Made by a program: the position numbers and the translations under genes. From Topomyia yanbarensis (Eukaryota > Arthropoda > Insecta > Diptera > Culicidae), in the NCBI RefSeq assembly GCF_030247195.1, contig NC_080672.1:396259037-396323036 (forward strand): DNA of 64,000 nt. The letters are read 5' to 3'. The notes beneath the pieces are model-generated. The model was given only the letters and a program-made list of their open reading frames with translations, ran no database searches and had not been told where the DNA came from. Positions 43,870 through 55,448 of this stretch are shown here, one piece after another. The first letter of the stretch is position 1. Every line of letters begins with the position of its first letter.

Positions 43870-44100
43870 CATTCTTCCGGTAGTACAGGATCTCGAAGTG
43901 CTTCTCCTCGCCCTTCTTCAGCGCCTCCTTGATCGACTGGATGACGGCCGGAGAGGTCATCTGGCCCTGCAGGAACTCGGTGCAGGCGGACCGCTGCATC
44001 ACCTCTGCCCGCGTGAAACCGGTCATCTTGCAAAAGCCATCCGAGCAGAAGATGATGTGGCACGATTCCGGCTGTGCATTGGCCACTAGAAAGCTACGGT
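43870..44100 (-). CDS. sei: ERG-type K+ channel (seizure), PAS-domain exon
   Basis: This 231-bp internal exon encodes most of an ERG-family PAS (eag) domain: RSFLVANAQPESCHIIFCSDG, FCKMTGFTRAEVMQRSACT, EFLQGQMTSPAVIQSIKEAL and KGEEKHFEILYYRKNG. In ERG channels this N-terminal domain slows deactivation by contacting the cyclic-nucleotide-binding-homology domain; Drosophila seizure controls membrane excitability. A good acceptor (TTTTCTTCCATAG, ending at 44101) and donor (GTGAGTAGT, starting at 43869) flank it on the minus strand. The exon begins with the last two bases of a codon and ends with the first base of one, so both introns interrupt codons. The exon before (start of the protein) and after were not found in the window. 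EAG and ELK channels share the domain but match less well. Confidence 0.9.
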
Positions 44101-46563
44101 CTATGGAAGAAAAGAGCAGCAGAAAGCAGAAGAAAAAGAGAGAGGTATTAGCAATACGTCGCAAATAGATTTTGATTGGTTTGAGGGTTTGCTGCCGAGA
44201 TTGAAATTACCAACTAGCTGGTCTGCATTGATAAGGAAGAAACGTTCAAACCTGCTCGGAATGTGTCATTAACCGGTCGCTTGGAACTATTAAATACCCA
44301 AGATAAGATGGTTCTTATGTTCGATTTTGAAGCTTGCCTAGGCTCGATTGGCTATAATGTGGGAAAGCTTTATGTGTTCAATCAGCAAAAGCTGAAGCAG
44401 ACAAAATGTTTCATGGTTTTCCCGATAAACAAGCAATCAACCGTGTTCTAGATGAGAATAATTAAAATGTTGCTGCAGTCGCATTCCGTTGATTGCTTCC
44501 TTGCTTGCTTAGGACGTGCGAAAGTGCTGTAAATGGTTGCACGTTTGAAAAATGCCCTATTGGAATATTTAATTAAGCATGAAGAAGACGTTCAGAACTC
44601 TCCATCAGAACTGGAACTTAACCTTTATTTCAACAAAGTGTTGTCTATTTAATGTTCGCAGTGATTTTATTCCCTGACTTTGAACAGCGAAAATTGTGAT
44701 TTAAGAACTGAGGGAAGAGCTACGTAAAACCATAATTTTCTCCATGTCTTATAGGAAATTTTAGCTTGATTATTCTCGTAAGCTAAACCGAAATTGATCT
44801 AGGTCAAAAACAAGGTTAATGGGCTACATTAATCCTACCTGCAGTCAAAATGGTCAACCCCTCACGAAATGCCCATTTCCGCAGTGATAATCCCGCCAAC
44901 TCATAGTCTCTTCCGGTCGTCGTAGAGACCGGAGCTCACCATTCCGGTGGCGGCCGTGCATGCAAAACTATCAAATCTCTTGAGAGCTCCTGCCCTTAGC
45001 TACTTCACGTGGCCCTTTTTGTGGCCATAAATCAAAACACGTGGAAGTAGGCATTTGCTAATGAAACAAACGAAAACAAGCAAATATGTCTCCACGAAGT
45101 GGAACTCCAAGCTAAATGCCAAGACCGACCGGCAGGGCAAGTGGGGGAAAACCGCAGCCCACGGAGCCTTTAGCCTTTGCCGTATGAAACGAAAACAAAC
45201 CGCATATCAGTACGACACGAGTTCTGCGAGATTTGGTCGGATAGAGTAAAGTCGTCCCGTAGCTCAGAGCAGGAATGTGACAACTGTCGGGTTAGGAAGC
45301 GGGGCCCGAAAACAGAGAAGCTAATTCCTACAATGCAGATTTTAACGCAAATGTAGTTTTTATATCCGCCTAGCATGACAACGGACAATCTAAACAGGTG
45401 AAGCAGAAAAGGGGAAATTATTTAAATATTTCAATAAATTTGGACAATAGGGCAAAGAGTGAGGCACCGGGACCACGCCGAGCTAAGTGAGACTGGTATG
45501 TATGCTTCCTCCGAAACAGCTGATCCTGCTGGAGAAATAAATACTGCAGCCTTTTTTACGACGGGATTGTCTTTTATGCTAGTTTAAGCGAGTCCGTCTC
45601 TTTTCGGGGACATTCTAACGAGGTTCATAAATATGTAGGTAGTTAGGTATATGTCTGTATTTTTCTCGATGCGACACATGAACTGGAATGCGATGAATCA
45701 ATTCGCGGCAAAGTGATTTACCGTGATGGGACTTTTGGTAGAGGTCGACCTTCGAAAGTCACGAAACTGTTTGCGTGTGTTTAGCTGTGTTAGAATTATA
45801 TGGTCATTTTGGATAAGGAAAAACTGACCTCTGATTGTTTGCATTGTAATTGAGTTCTGTATGCTGTAAGGTAGTTCACGGTGGCATTTTGATTTTAGTA
45901 AACTGGTTCACTTATTTTATTGGAACCCTGGCCTACTTTAATGTACAAAACATTCTTGATTTGTGGTTTGATGAGGTGATGCAATTTGGTCAGAACAGCT
46001 TAAAATATGCATTAAGAACAGACAATTTTCGGACTGCGCTCAAGAAAAACACTACGAAAAGTAAATGCATGAAACAAATTTTCCTTAAATGTTCTATTTT
46101 CCATCGCTTTACAAAAATTTCTTGCGTACTCTGACGAGTGGCCTTATGGCAGTTAACAAGGATTTTGCCCATAAGCTTAGAAAAGAACGATGTTGAGATA
46201 TTCTGGAGCTCCTTCTTCGCTTTTTCGATCAGCAGCTTCTCGTATTTGGGCACACAAAATTTTTATGTTAGGGGAAACTTTGCCACTGTGACCACTATTC
46301 AGGTTATCTTTTTCGGCTGCCCCTGTTAGCTCTACACGTTATAAATCACCCGAATCCAATGTAGTTGGAAGCAAGTTGTTTGTATGTTCACATGTGTAGT
46401 CCCAACCGGGTAGTACATAATTAATGTAGTTGAGGATCAGTTGGGGACAGGTATGCCATACCTCGTGAGATATCACAAGATGCCTTCCGAAGTATCGCTT
46501 CCTTCGAAGAAACAATACTGCACAATGTCAGAGAATATGTTCCGAGCCATCGACTTTTGTCTA
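44101..46563. other. Presumed sei intron
   Basis: No exon identified. The 44870-45240 part is GC-richer than its surroundings, with CACGTG E-box-like sites near 45007 and 45039, and would be worth a conservation check. The rest is AT-rich. Confidence 0.35.
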
Positions 46564-46850
46564 CTACTCGTCAAGAACATTTCGAAAATACCCATATTGA
46601 TTGGGTTATAGCGAATTTGGTTAAATCGAGAGTCGCCATCTTGGATTTCGAAACGGTGTCAAACATAAATTTCTGGCATCTACTCGTCAACACCATTCCG
46701 AAAATACCCATATTTTTGGGTTATATCGAATTTCGCAAAACCGGCAGTCCCCATCTTGCATTTTAAAATGGCGTCAAAAATCAATTTCTAGCCCCTACTT
46801 GTCAAGCCGATTCCGTAACTACCCTTATTGTTGAGGTGCGGGCCATAAAG
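46564..46850. repeat. About 116-bp tandem repeat, 2.5 units
   Basis: Units start at 46564, 46680 and 46795, each with CTACTYGTCAA, AAATACCCATATT-like, GGGTTATA-CGAATTT and CCATCTTG-ATTT segments. The last unit is diverged and partial. Confidence 0.8.
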
Positions 46851-47728
46851 TCTTCCAGACTCGTCTCTTCCATCTTTCTGAAAATCTTCCAAGCCTTTTG
46901 CATTCTAAAGGACTAAATTTTTTTTGCAAAAACCGTTTTAATTCCGTGCAAAAAATTATTAAAATTCGTTTTTTGCCTTTAAAAGGAAAACGTCTCTAAA
47001 AACCGCGTAGATTCGAAAATCTGCGTAACTCGTAAAAAAAAACCGCATAAAAACTGAGTGCAATGATTGCATATATATTAATTTATTTATTCATGTTGTT
47101 TTATTCATTTATTTATTCATTCTGTTCGGAGCAACCTTAACACCTCTTTGGCAATCGACGTTTACTATAAGCCGATCAAAGCTAAAATGTATTTTAAATG
47201 TTCACTGTTAGCAAATAAGCTTTACTTGTTTTAACAATGTTAGGTTTAAATTTAGAAATAGGAAAAATTTACTCAATGGTTTTACTCACATTTAGTGTCA
47301 CCACTACTTCTCCGTACTATCCAAATTTTAACCGTAGTATGAGTTTTATTCTCCGTTCTAATCTTATCCTCGTTGCGAGTGGTGCCTATAGAATTTTTGT
47401 TTGTATATAATAATATCCGAAATTTACACTTTATCTACTCACGTACTAATTAATCGCTTTCGTTTTTACTGGTATGATCGCCAATAACTTTCAGTAAATT
47501 AATTTTATTTTGTCTGTCCTATCACTCGCTTTAGTCCTTTATTTTTATTATTTACCTTTTCCGTCCACTGACAACTAAATTATACTATCACTCTCTCTCC
47601 TTTTGTGGCACAGACCTGTTGGTCCATATTTGCTACTATCACTCTCTATCTCACTCATCTATGTTGTTTGACATCTTTCTTTTCTTCCGTCAACACAACC
47701 CTTGTGGCGCATATTTGGCTCGTCGCAG
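46851..47728. other. AT-rich spacer
   Basis: Nothing identified. Runs of ATTTATTTATTCAT near 47078-47120. Confidence 0.3.
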
Positions 47729-48600
47729 GGCTGGATGCTGTTGGCTCGAATCAAAACTTGTCGAAAGTAAACAAAGTTCATTCCATACACGCTCATTCAA
47801 AACTACTCAAAATTTGAGTTCGGAGCACTCACTTTCAACAGTAATAGCAATATGTGAAAAAATGAGTTTTAATTTGAGTAGAACTAACTCATTTCTTGAG
47901 TAATCATAAAATCTTCAAAGTTCTGAGTGAAAAAAATACTCTCAAAAAAGTGTGCGGAATTAGGTGTTGTTTTAAATTTTAAAAAGAGCCTGAAGTTAAA
48001 GCCGATGATCGTTCATAAAACTAGAAGGTAAGTTTCATTGCTTGCTTTCAAATCTTACTTCTAGTTGTGTTTTTGTAGTTTCGGCAATTTATACAAAATG
48101 CCGATCGGTATGAAATAGATGTAGAGAACGATTAAGTTCCCGAACATCGCAAACACCTGGACAACGGTCTGAAGGATCAGGTAAATGATATTTGAAATGC
48201 CAATGAATGTCTTTGTACTTTTATTAAAAATGCGGATGATTATTTTCTGTATTTCCCTCTTGAGTAAAATGTACTCAAATTTGACATTTTTATCCCAAAC
48301 TCAAAACTGATTAAGCGAGGAAAACTCAATTTTTGACTATGTGCACTTTTTATGAAATTGAGTGGCTGGCTACTCAAATTTGAGTTGTTATGGATGAGCG
48401 TGTAGCGTAAAACCGGTACCCAGGTGGCGTTATCGTTAGAGTTCAATGGGGTGCTGGAGCGTTGCCAGAAATTTTTTATTTCCCAGATTAAATTTCAGGA
48501 AACTTCCCAGTTAAGCTCAGCCGGAATGCTGGCTGGAGCGTATTCTAGGTAGAATCGGTTGTGTCACTGGAGTCGGAATACGAATTAGAACCAGCAAGAA
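47729..48600 (+). mobile_element. MULE-like MITE family, copy E (interrupted, 3'-truncated)
   Basis: Begins GGCTGGATGCTGTTGGCTCG with the family end, then is split by a MITE (47788-48402) and resumes with ACCGGTACCCAGGTGG and the rest of the left half of the family to about 48590. The right half is missing. It is the most diverged copy after D. Confidence 0.8.
47788..48402. mobile_element. 615-bp MITE with TA duplication inside MULE-like copy E
   Basis: Inverted ends CACGCTCAT-CA-AAC-ACTCAAA...TTTGAGT; TA outside at 47786-47787 and 48403-48404. ACTCAAA or its complement occurs many times. Non-coding. Confidence 0.8.
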
Positions 48601-48797
48601 TAGACCTTTCTCGTCAAAAAAAATTATATGATAGGATGCTTCCTTTTTTATCCCCAATTCGTTACTGCCGATTGCCGCGATGATTTGCTACCTCTAACTA
48701 TTGAAAAAATCAAAAATAGTGCAAGCTGCTCATTTAACCCCATATTCTGAATACCTATCTTGCCTTGTTTCCCCGTATTTTTACACCATTTGGATGA

Positions 48798-49357
48798 GGC
48801 TGGATGTTGTTGGCTCGAATCAAAACTTGTCGAAAGTAAACAAAGTTCATTTCATATCGTCAACCTGGCGCCCAGGTGGTGAAATCAACGGAGTGCTGGA
48901 GCGTTGCCAAAAAAAATTTATTTCCAGATTAAATTTTACTAAACTTCCCAGTTTAACTCAGCCGGAATGCTGACTGGATCTAATTCGTATTCCGGCTCCG
49001 GTGACACAACCGATTCAAGTTAGAATGTTTAAGGGGTATCATTTCGATGCGGCTTAGCCGCATAACCGAGGCCCGGGCGAGGTGGCCACCGACCCGCCGT
49101 CGGAAGCTAGCGAACCTGTGATCCACTCGTTTGCCCGGCTTACTCAAACATAGGGGCTATCCCTAGTTTAAGTCCGACTGAGCGGTAGCGAAGTCGGACA
49201 GCACGCGCAAAAGCGATGTGGCGTAGCCACATTGGGTGCTGGACACAAAATAAAATTGGCATCGCTAGCAAAAGGTAAACACAAATGAACACTCCGGATG
49301 AACCTATCGTCAATTGACATTTCGACGAGTTTTGATTCGAGCCAATAATATGGGCCC
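48798..49357 (+). mobile_element. MULE-like MITE family, copy A (complete, 560 bp)
   Basis: Ends are inverted repeats sharing TTGGCTCGAATCAAAACT-GTCGAAA, with GGCTGGATG at the left tip and GGGCCCATA at the right tip (read inward). A perfect 9-bp duplication, TTTGGATGA, lies at 48789-48797 and 49358-49366. Internal palindromes GATGCGGCTTAGCCGCAT and GATGTGGCGTAGCCACAT occur near 49048 and 49218. A 9-bp target points to Mutator-like (MULE) mobilisation. No transposase. Confidence 0.9.
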
Positions 49358-49390
49358 TTTGGATGAATTTGCTGTGGGGAATACTAAAAG

Positions 49391-49642
49391 GATGCCAGAT
49401 CTGCATATATATTAGTAAATCTGCAGATTTTGCATTTTCACTGCAGATGTTTTGCAGATTACAAATATTTAGCAGAACAAAGCCTATGCCAGCCAATTTA
49501 TACACCAGCCTTCAACATTTTTGATCATTTAAATTATATACATACTACATTTCTATGTCAAATTTATTGAAGATTTTTGTAGCAATCTGCAGACTTTTAT
49601 ATTTTCACTGCAGGCTATTGTTTAAATAGACCTGGCATCACT
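49391..49642. mobile_element. About 250-bp MITE with GATGCCAG ends
   Basis: GATGCCAGATCT near 49391 and its imperfect complement AGACCTGGCATCA near 49630 bracket a section with repeated CTGCAGA-type motifs. Target duplication not resolved. Confidence 0.5.
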
Positions 49643-50640
49643 GATGCTGAAATGATTCATTCATATACCTGTCAAAAACATAGAGCATTGCATGAAAATG
49701 TATAACCTCACTTTTCTGACAGTTCAGTGTGCTTGTTTACCTAAGACTTGTTTACATGGACTTTTAAAATTTACATTACTTGAATACTTTCGATGCTCTT
49801 TGAAAGACTATCAACTCAAGAGGGATGAGGATTGGAACAATGGGAACCTGGTGCCACATTATGCAACCAATTCGAATCGACCTTTTTGCACAAGCTTGAA
49901 TACAATAAACGTTTCGAGATGCGTAATGTCACCCCTGGTTCATACATTGACCAATCGGCGCTGGATGCAAAACCCGGTAGAATATGCTGAATCGTAAGAT
50001 CAAGCATTGGGCTATAAAACGATTGCTTTCTGGATGATGGATAAGGATTTGTACACATTTGTTTGTTTGCTCGTGGGTTAAGTCCTAACAAGATGATCCG
50101 ATTGATTACTCATTTTTAGGTGGTGAAGTTTACCTGAACTTTATAGGTAACGAATTCGGTCGATGATAAGTTGTTGAAATGATCGCGCATACCGAAAAAC
50201 GTCTCCATTGGTCAGAATGCCTACCAGCGTATGATAGCTGCAAACATGAGGACAACATCGCTTTCGAATGGAACAATTATTTATTATTCGTGTACAAGTT
50301 CCATTACAGCAAAAGTTTCGTCGATTGACGATTATCGCATTGTCGTTGATTTAGCCGGCAAATGCAAAACAGTGCTCGGCACTGACGATAAGGAGTAAGA
50401 AGGATTTGATAGGAGTGATAAGAATGCAGAGCATTATACATTCCGGAAGAATATCAGGGAGGAGAAATTATATGTAAATTTATATTATATCCCGAGTTGC
50501 CATCATTTTTGCACCACAATAAAGCTTTCTGCAACTGCTGTCTTGTTCAAATTGGCAGGAAATAACTAGGCAGCGAAAGATAAATTGCATAGTCAATTTA
50601 TTTACTTTTTCGGAAGGATAAGTAATTAGTATGTTGTGAA
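49643..50640. other. Spacer, no supported gene
   Basis: AACCTCACTTTTCTGACAGTTC near 49705 recurs inverted near 52600, so an inverted dispersed repeat is present. Nothing else named. Confidence 0.3.
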
Positions 50641-50647
50641 TATATAT

Positions 50648-50785
50648 GTGTCGCCGGTGCCGTGTGTTATGGTGGTACCGGACGGAACCGTTGGTCAGCA
50701 GACCGTCCTTGTCGTACTGGTCATAGATGCGACGATTTTTCTCTTCTGATAGCACTTGACATGTTTCGGAGATCTGTCTTAACGC
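50648..50785 (-). pseudogene. DnaJ (Mrj/DNAJB6-type) fragment
   Basis: Minus-strand reading gives RQISETCQVLSEEKNRRIYD, QYDKDGLLTNGSVRYHH and NTRHRRH, matching the end of the J domain and the start of the His-rich linker of DNAJB6/Mrj-type co-chaperones (usual [26 protein letters not shown]). The J-domain start with its HPD motif is absent, and a stop lies just upstream near 50790. It could be a decayed gene fragment or one exon of a larger gene; lack of flanking exons favours a pseudogene. Confidence 0.5.
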
Positions 50786-50858
50786 TCTCTACTTAGTGCA
50801 GGATACGCGAAACCGCTGCTAGCTTTCGAAAGAAAATTCCTAGCTGCTGCTACGCTAT

Positions 50859-50861
<3 letters not shown>

Positions 50862-50901
<40 letters not shown>
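50862..50901. repeat. (TC)n microsatellite
   Basis: Twenty uninterrupted TC units. Confidence 0.97.
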
Positions 50902-50902
<1 letters not shown>

Positions 50903-52140
50903 ACTGAGGACTACAATTTCGGTTGACTAAATTATGCTTTGAAAATTGTACTTCCTGGAATTTCACCTAACGAGATCAATTCATTGTGAGGAATTTCGCT
51001 GCGTTCCAATATTGCTTGCCTCTGTAGGTGATGATGTGTGTGGATTCACTTCGGCAGCCAGGTCTTATGTTTTGGGTAATTTTGCTATCTTATTCTGCTG
51101 AATAAATCATCTGGCTAAAGCCTCTACGTTATACTATGGTAACTTTGAAAACGCCCTGCTATTTAATCTTGTAGCTATTGGCAAGTCAGTCCTGGCACTG
51201 TTCTCGACTAATCCTGGCACTATACCGCTGACGTCGCACTTATTACGGTGATCAAACTTGGCGAGAGCGGCAGTCGTTTCGTCGGAATTGTTCACTCGAC
51301 AAGCAGGAAGTGCAAGGACTCTGCTACTTATTCCTGAGCCCCTCGTTGAAACCTTCGTCCTGTCGGAGTGTTAGCTTCGTCCGATACCGGAGCGTATTGC
51401 TGAACCGAAGCAGTCTGCTACTGGCGCTGCTTCCTTCGAATCGGAATCGCTGAATATTCCCGTTAGCCGAATGTCCAACGTGGCCGAAGGCAAACCGATT
51501 TCAGCAACACCACCAACCGTAGCTGAAATTTTGGCCTTTAATCCAAGTCCCTGCCACTGACATAGCGACAAACGAGTGCGGCGCAGGTTGGACCATCGGT
51601 TGACTCGGTGCCGGACAGGGTGAAACAGCTGCAACAGGAGCGGACCTAGTATGGGGTGTAAAGGTCATCAATTGCCATAGATCACCAAAATGCTCTGCGA
51701 CTAACATTGTGAACAAAACAAACCAAACGAAATTGATCGCAACAACGATAAAATAATCTAAATTCTACCCAAACATTTGAAAATGAGAAAAAGGCAAAAG
51801 AAGTTTTGGTCGAATTCATTATAATTCTATTTAAAAATTGAATACCGTTTTATTTAGTTTGATTGCGCATATTGTTTACATCAGACAAACCCCTTAATTC
51901 ATTGAGTACGTATTACACTGCCTTTATAACCCTTTTGATATCAGTTACAATAATCCTTTATAATCATTTTATAATAAGTGTATTGCTAGTTAGGACTTTT
52001 ATATCAGCCGGGCCCTTTTATAATTTGTTATAAAATCATTATCAAAATTCTTCATAATCCATTGTTGCGTTATGTTTATGTACATGGCCAGATAGATAGT
52101 TTTTAACTGGGACGGAACGTGTGGATACGAAAAAACCTAA
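50902..52140. other. Unassigned sequence with a possible decayed coding stretch
   Basis: From about 51330 to 51720 the plus strand reads as a coding-like peptide with a few stops (IAEPKQSATGAASFESES, then TPPTVAEILAFNPSP), not recognised. 51780-52060 is AT-rich with repeated TTATAA-type motifs. Confidence 0.35.
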
Positions 52141-52228
52141 TGTCAATTGTAGCCAGGGGGAGCTGTCAAATGCAGCCAAAGGGAACCGTCAAATGCAGTC
52201 AGGGGGAACTGTCAAATGTAGCCAGTCC
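52141..52228. repeat. 23-24-bp tandem repeat, about 3.7 units
   Basis: Units of the form TGTCAAATG-AGCCAGGGGGA begin at 52141, 52164, 52187 and 52210, with few differences. Confidence 0.9.
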
Positions 52229-52959
52229 ATTTAAAATGTGTGGAAGAAAGAGTGGCTATGCAAGACAAGAGATAAAATGAACAGAAAAAAGAAAAAGAAA
52301 ACATCTATCCACAGGTTCTGTCCCAGGATTTTAATAGAGAACATCAAAATTCGATTTGTTTGCATTTGGCAGTAGGCCTTTTTCAAATGTTTGGCTAGAA
52401 ATTCCTTGCTTCTTCAATGAATCATGTACAAGAAAAGTAAAAATGTTAAATTTAACGGAACAATGTATGATGTCGACATCAATTAAAAAATCAGCTGAGC
52501 GACCTTGTTGGTAAAGTGTTAACATTTGGCAGCGAACCAAACCAAGTTTCTCATACTATGATCGAATCAACAAAAATTCCAAGATCATGTAAACAATCTC
52601 TTTGAACTGTCAAAAAAGTGAGGTTAAACATTATCATGCAACGTTCTCCACCGAGAGGTTCACTTTAGTTTGTTTACATAACCAATGAACTTTGTACCGC
52701 GACTCACCACTTCATTTGCCGCGTTGCCAGGAAGCCAAGCAAAAATATACAAAACAGTGCTGCCTAAACACATATTTTGAGTCCCACCATTCTTGCAAAG
52801 GTGAAAAAAATACTCAACATTCTTGCATTTTTCAAATTTAAAAAAATCATTAAAAAATCACGATAGCTCTAAAATGTCTCATTTCAGCGGAAATATTCTT
52901 AAAAATGTGTAGTCTTTTGAATAAAATTAAGAAAAAAGGGGGTTAGGTCGGACGAGAAA
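52229..52959. other. AT-rich spacer
   Basis: Nothing identified apart from the inverted counterpart of the 49705 motif near 52600. Confidence 0.3.
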
Positions 52960-53279
52960 GGTCTATTCCGGTTAATTTCGGGTTGAACTTTACTGGGTTC
53001 CGGTAACTGATACCCTTCAGGAACCTCTGTTTAAGGTGTACCAGTACGATGCGACTTAGCCGCAGAGGATCCGCCGGGCGACCCGCCGTCGGGACCAAGC
53101 AAACCTGTGATCCACTCGTTTGCCCGGTTTACTCAAACATAGAGGTTATCCCTAGTTTAAGTCCGACTGAGCGGCAGCGAAGTCGGACAACATGCACAAA
53201 AGCGATGTGGCGTAGCTACATTAGGCGGTGGAATCTAAATAAAATTGGCAACACTAGCAAAATGTAAACACAAATGAAC

Positions 53280-53832
53280 GGCTGGATGTTGTTGGCTCGA
53301 ATCAAAACTTGTCGAAAGTAAACAAAGTTCATTTCATATCATCAACCTGGCGCCCAGGTGGTGAAATCGTTAGAATTCAACGGGGTGCTGGAGCGTTGCC
53401 AGAAAATTTTAATTTCCAGATTAAATTTTACTAAACTTCCCAGTTACGATCAGCTGGAATGCTGGCTGGTTCTAATTCGTACTCCGGCTCCGGTGACACA
53501 ACCGATTCTAGTTAGAATGTTTATGTTTCGATGCGGCTTAGGATCCGCCGGGCAAGGTGGCCACCGACCCGCCGTCGGAAGCAAGCAAACCTGTGATCCA
53601 CTCGTTTGCCCGGTTTACTCATACATAGGGGCTATCCCAAGTTTAAGTCCGACTGAGCGGTAGCGAAGTTGGACAGCACGCGCAAAACCGATGTGGCGTA
53701 GCCACATTGGGTGGTGGACACAAAATAAAGCTGGCAACGCTAGCAAAATGTAACCACAAATGAACACTCCAGATGAACCTATCGTCAATTGACATTTCGA
53801 CGAGTTTTGATTCGAGCCAATAATATGGGCCC
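53280..53832 (+). mobile_element. MULE-like MITE family, copy B (nested in copy D)
   Basis: Complete 553-bp copy with the same tips as copy A. The 9-bp target duplication CAAATGAAC is perfect (53271-53279 and 53833-53841), and the target is a site within an older copy of the same family. Confidence 0.9.
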
Positions 53833-53903
53833 CAAATGAACACTCCGGATGAACCATTCGTCTATTGACATTTCGACGAGTTTTGATTCGAGCCAATAAT
53901 ATA

Positions 53904-54147
53904 CACAGAAAACTTGCATTACCTAGCAGTAGGTAATTTTAAGTCTGTGCATCCTACTTCTTCCAACGAAAAACGAAAGAGAGGGAGTCCAAATTTACCC
54001 AAAAATAATGAGATATTTCCCAAAGCCGACTAAACTTCATCCCATTAATTTTGAGTAAAAAATCATTCCCTCTCCCTTGTTTTCCGGCAGTGAAATAAGG
54101 ACAGCAAATTAAAATTACCTACTGGTAGGTAATGGATTTTAAGTGTG
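53904..54147. mobile_element. 244-bp MITE with TA duplication in copy D tip
   Basis: Both ends read inward start CACA and carry ATTACCTA-CAGTAGGTAATTTTAA, a nearly self-complementary block. TA lies outside at 53902-53903 and 54148-54149. Removing it reconnects the copy D right tip. Confidence 0.82.
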
Positions 54148-54154
54148 TAGGCCC

Positions 54155-55199
54155 AGCGAAGGTACTTTTATCGAGCAGGACAAACTGTGAAAACCCGGAG
54201 CCAAACGAGCGTGACAACGCACGCAAGCTGAATAAGTATTGCTATTCTATTTATAAAATGTATTTTGTTATTCACAGCGGGCTTCACTTTTTATGTTCGT
54301 ATTAGTATTTTACAATGTTATTTAGAAAGATATTTATTGTGTTCACTATAATTGCATAAAAATCATTGCACTTATGCTGTTTTTCACCAACTTTGTGTTT
54401 TTGAAGAAATTGGATATTTTTTCTTTTCTTAATTTCTTATTTTCAGTATCAAACGTATAACTTCTCTTTTGTTTCATGTATTGAACCACTTGAAAAATTA
54501 TTTTGATAAAACCAGATGATCGAATATAGTCGAGCACGTTCGAGCTTGCACATTTTTGGGTGATGCCAGTTTAACATGCTTGTTTTTCTAGTTGCCAGTT
54601 TTGTGGTTTTTACATTCGCGAGTCTACCCGGTCAAAAAAATGCGGACGAACATGGTCAGGCGATTTAAACAGTTTGACGTTTGACTACTCGCCTGTGCTA
54701 ATTTTCCCTAGGAATAAATGCAATTTGCGAATTCGATTTAAAGGCAATTTCAATACTAAGTCAAATTTTCTGGCGGCTGAAATGGACTTGGTTGTTTTTT
54801 TTTGCGTTTTTCTAACATTTCGGTTCATGTATGGCTTAAGCTTAAAATTGTTTATTTAAACAATTGGCGTGTTCTCACTTGTATTTTGTTTGTCTTGTGC
54901 ACTTTGTTTAGTCAACAAGATCTCTGACCTAAAGTCTTAATGAAAGTCAGATTGTGGTAAGTTTTGGTGTGCAATACCAATTTTACCATGGATTCTTCCT
55001 ATAGTTTGGTGCTGACTACCTAGTATACTGTTAATTTTATGTGAGTAAATAGTGAATCCGAAAATAAGTATTATTTGTAATTTCACATATTAGGCAATTA
55101 AGGGCAATTAAATGGCGCGTTTCGTGGGTGATTTAAAGGTGAGTAGAGCGGCCAAAAATTGAAGGCGGCAAATCGCCCAAATGTTGCATTTGAAATTGC
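54155..55199. other. AT-rich spacer
   Basis: No gene seen. Confidence 0.3.
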
Positions 55200-55448
55200 C
55201 CCCTAATTGCCAGCCACATTTTCCTCTGAACTGTTAGGATCGCGATCCTTACGGTATACCGAGTACCTTAAGTCAAATAATTGGAGCGAGGTAATTTGAT
55301 CATTCATCCAGGTTTCGGTCTGGACAATAACATCATGATCGACACCTGAAGCGGCGACGAACAGCTCATCAATATTTGTGCGCAGTCCGCTAACGTTTTG
55401 ATAGTAGATTCTAAGATGTCTCTTAGCAAACGAATACAGGAGTTCCAT
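55200..55448 (-). pseudogene. Jockey-clade LINE endonuclease, N-terminal fragment
   Basis: The minus strand encodes LRIYYQNVSGLRTNIDELFV, then HDVIVQTETWMND and SLQLFDLRYSVYRKDRD, matching the start of a jockey-clade endonuclease, including the N in YQNV and the catalytic E in TETW. It stops at about 55200 without the later motifs, so it is a 5' fragment, which is unusual for LINEs. Confidence 0.82.

Larger units (their letters stand above)
52960..54154 (+). mobile_element. MULE-like MITE family, copy D (host of nested insertions)
   Basis: The right half of the family is recognisable from about 53047 to 53279 and 53833 to 53903, and its terminal GGCCC is at 54150-54154. It is interrupted by copy B of the same family (53280-53832) and by a 244-bp MITE (53904-54147) 7 bp from its tip. 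The left half is diverged or truncated. Confidence 0.75.

Noticed and set aside
43866..44168. Plus-strand and alternate-frame open frames across the sei exon
   Set aside because: They overlap the PAS exon whose frame, splice sites and conservation are clear.
51330..51720. C-terminal part of a Tigger-like transposase
   Set aside because: The coding-like peptide has vague similarity only; no catalytic motif, so left unassigned.
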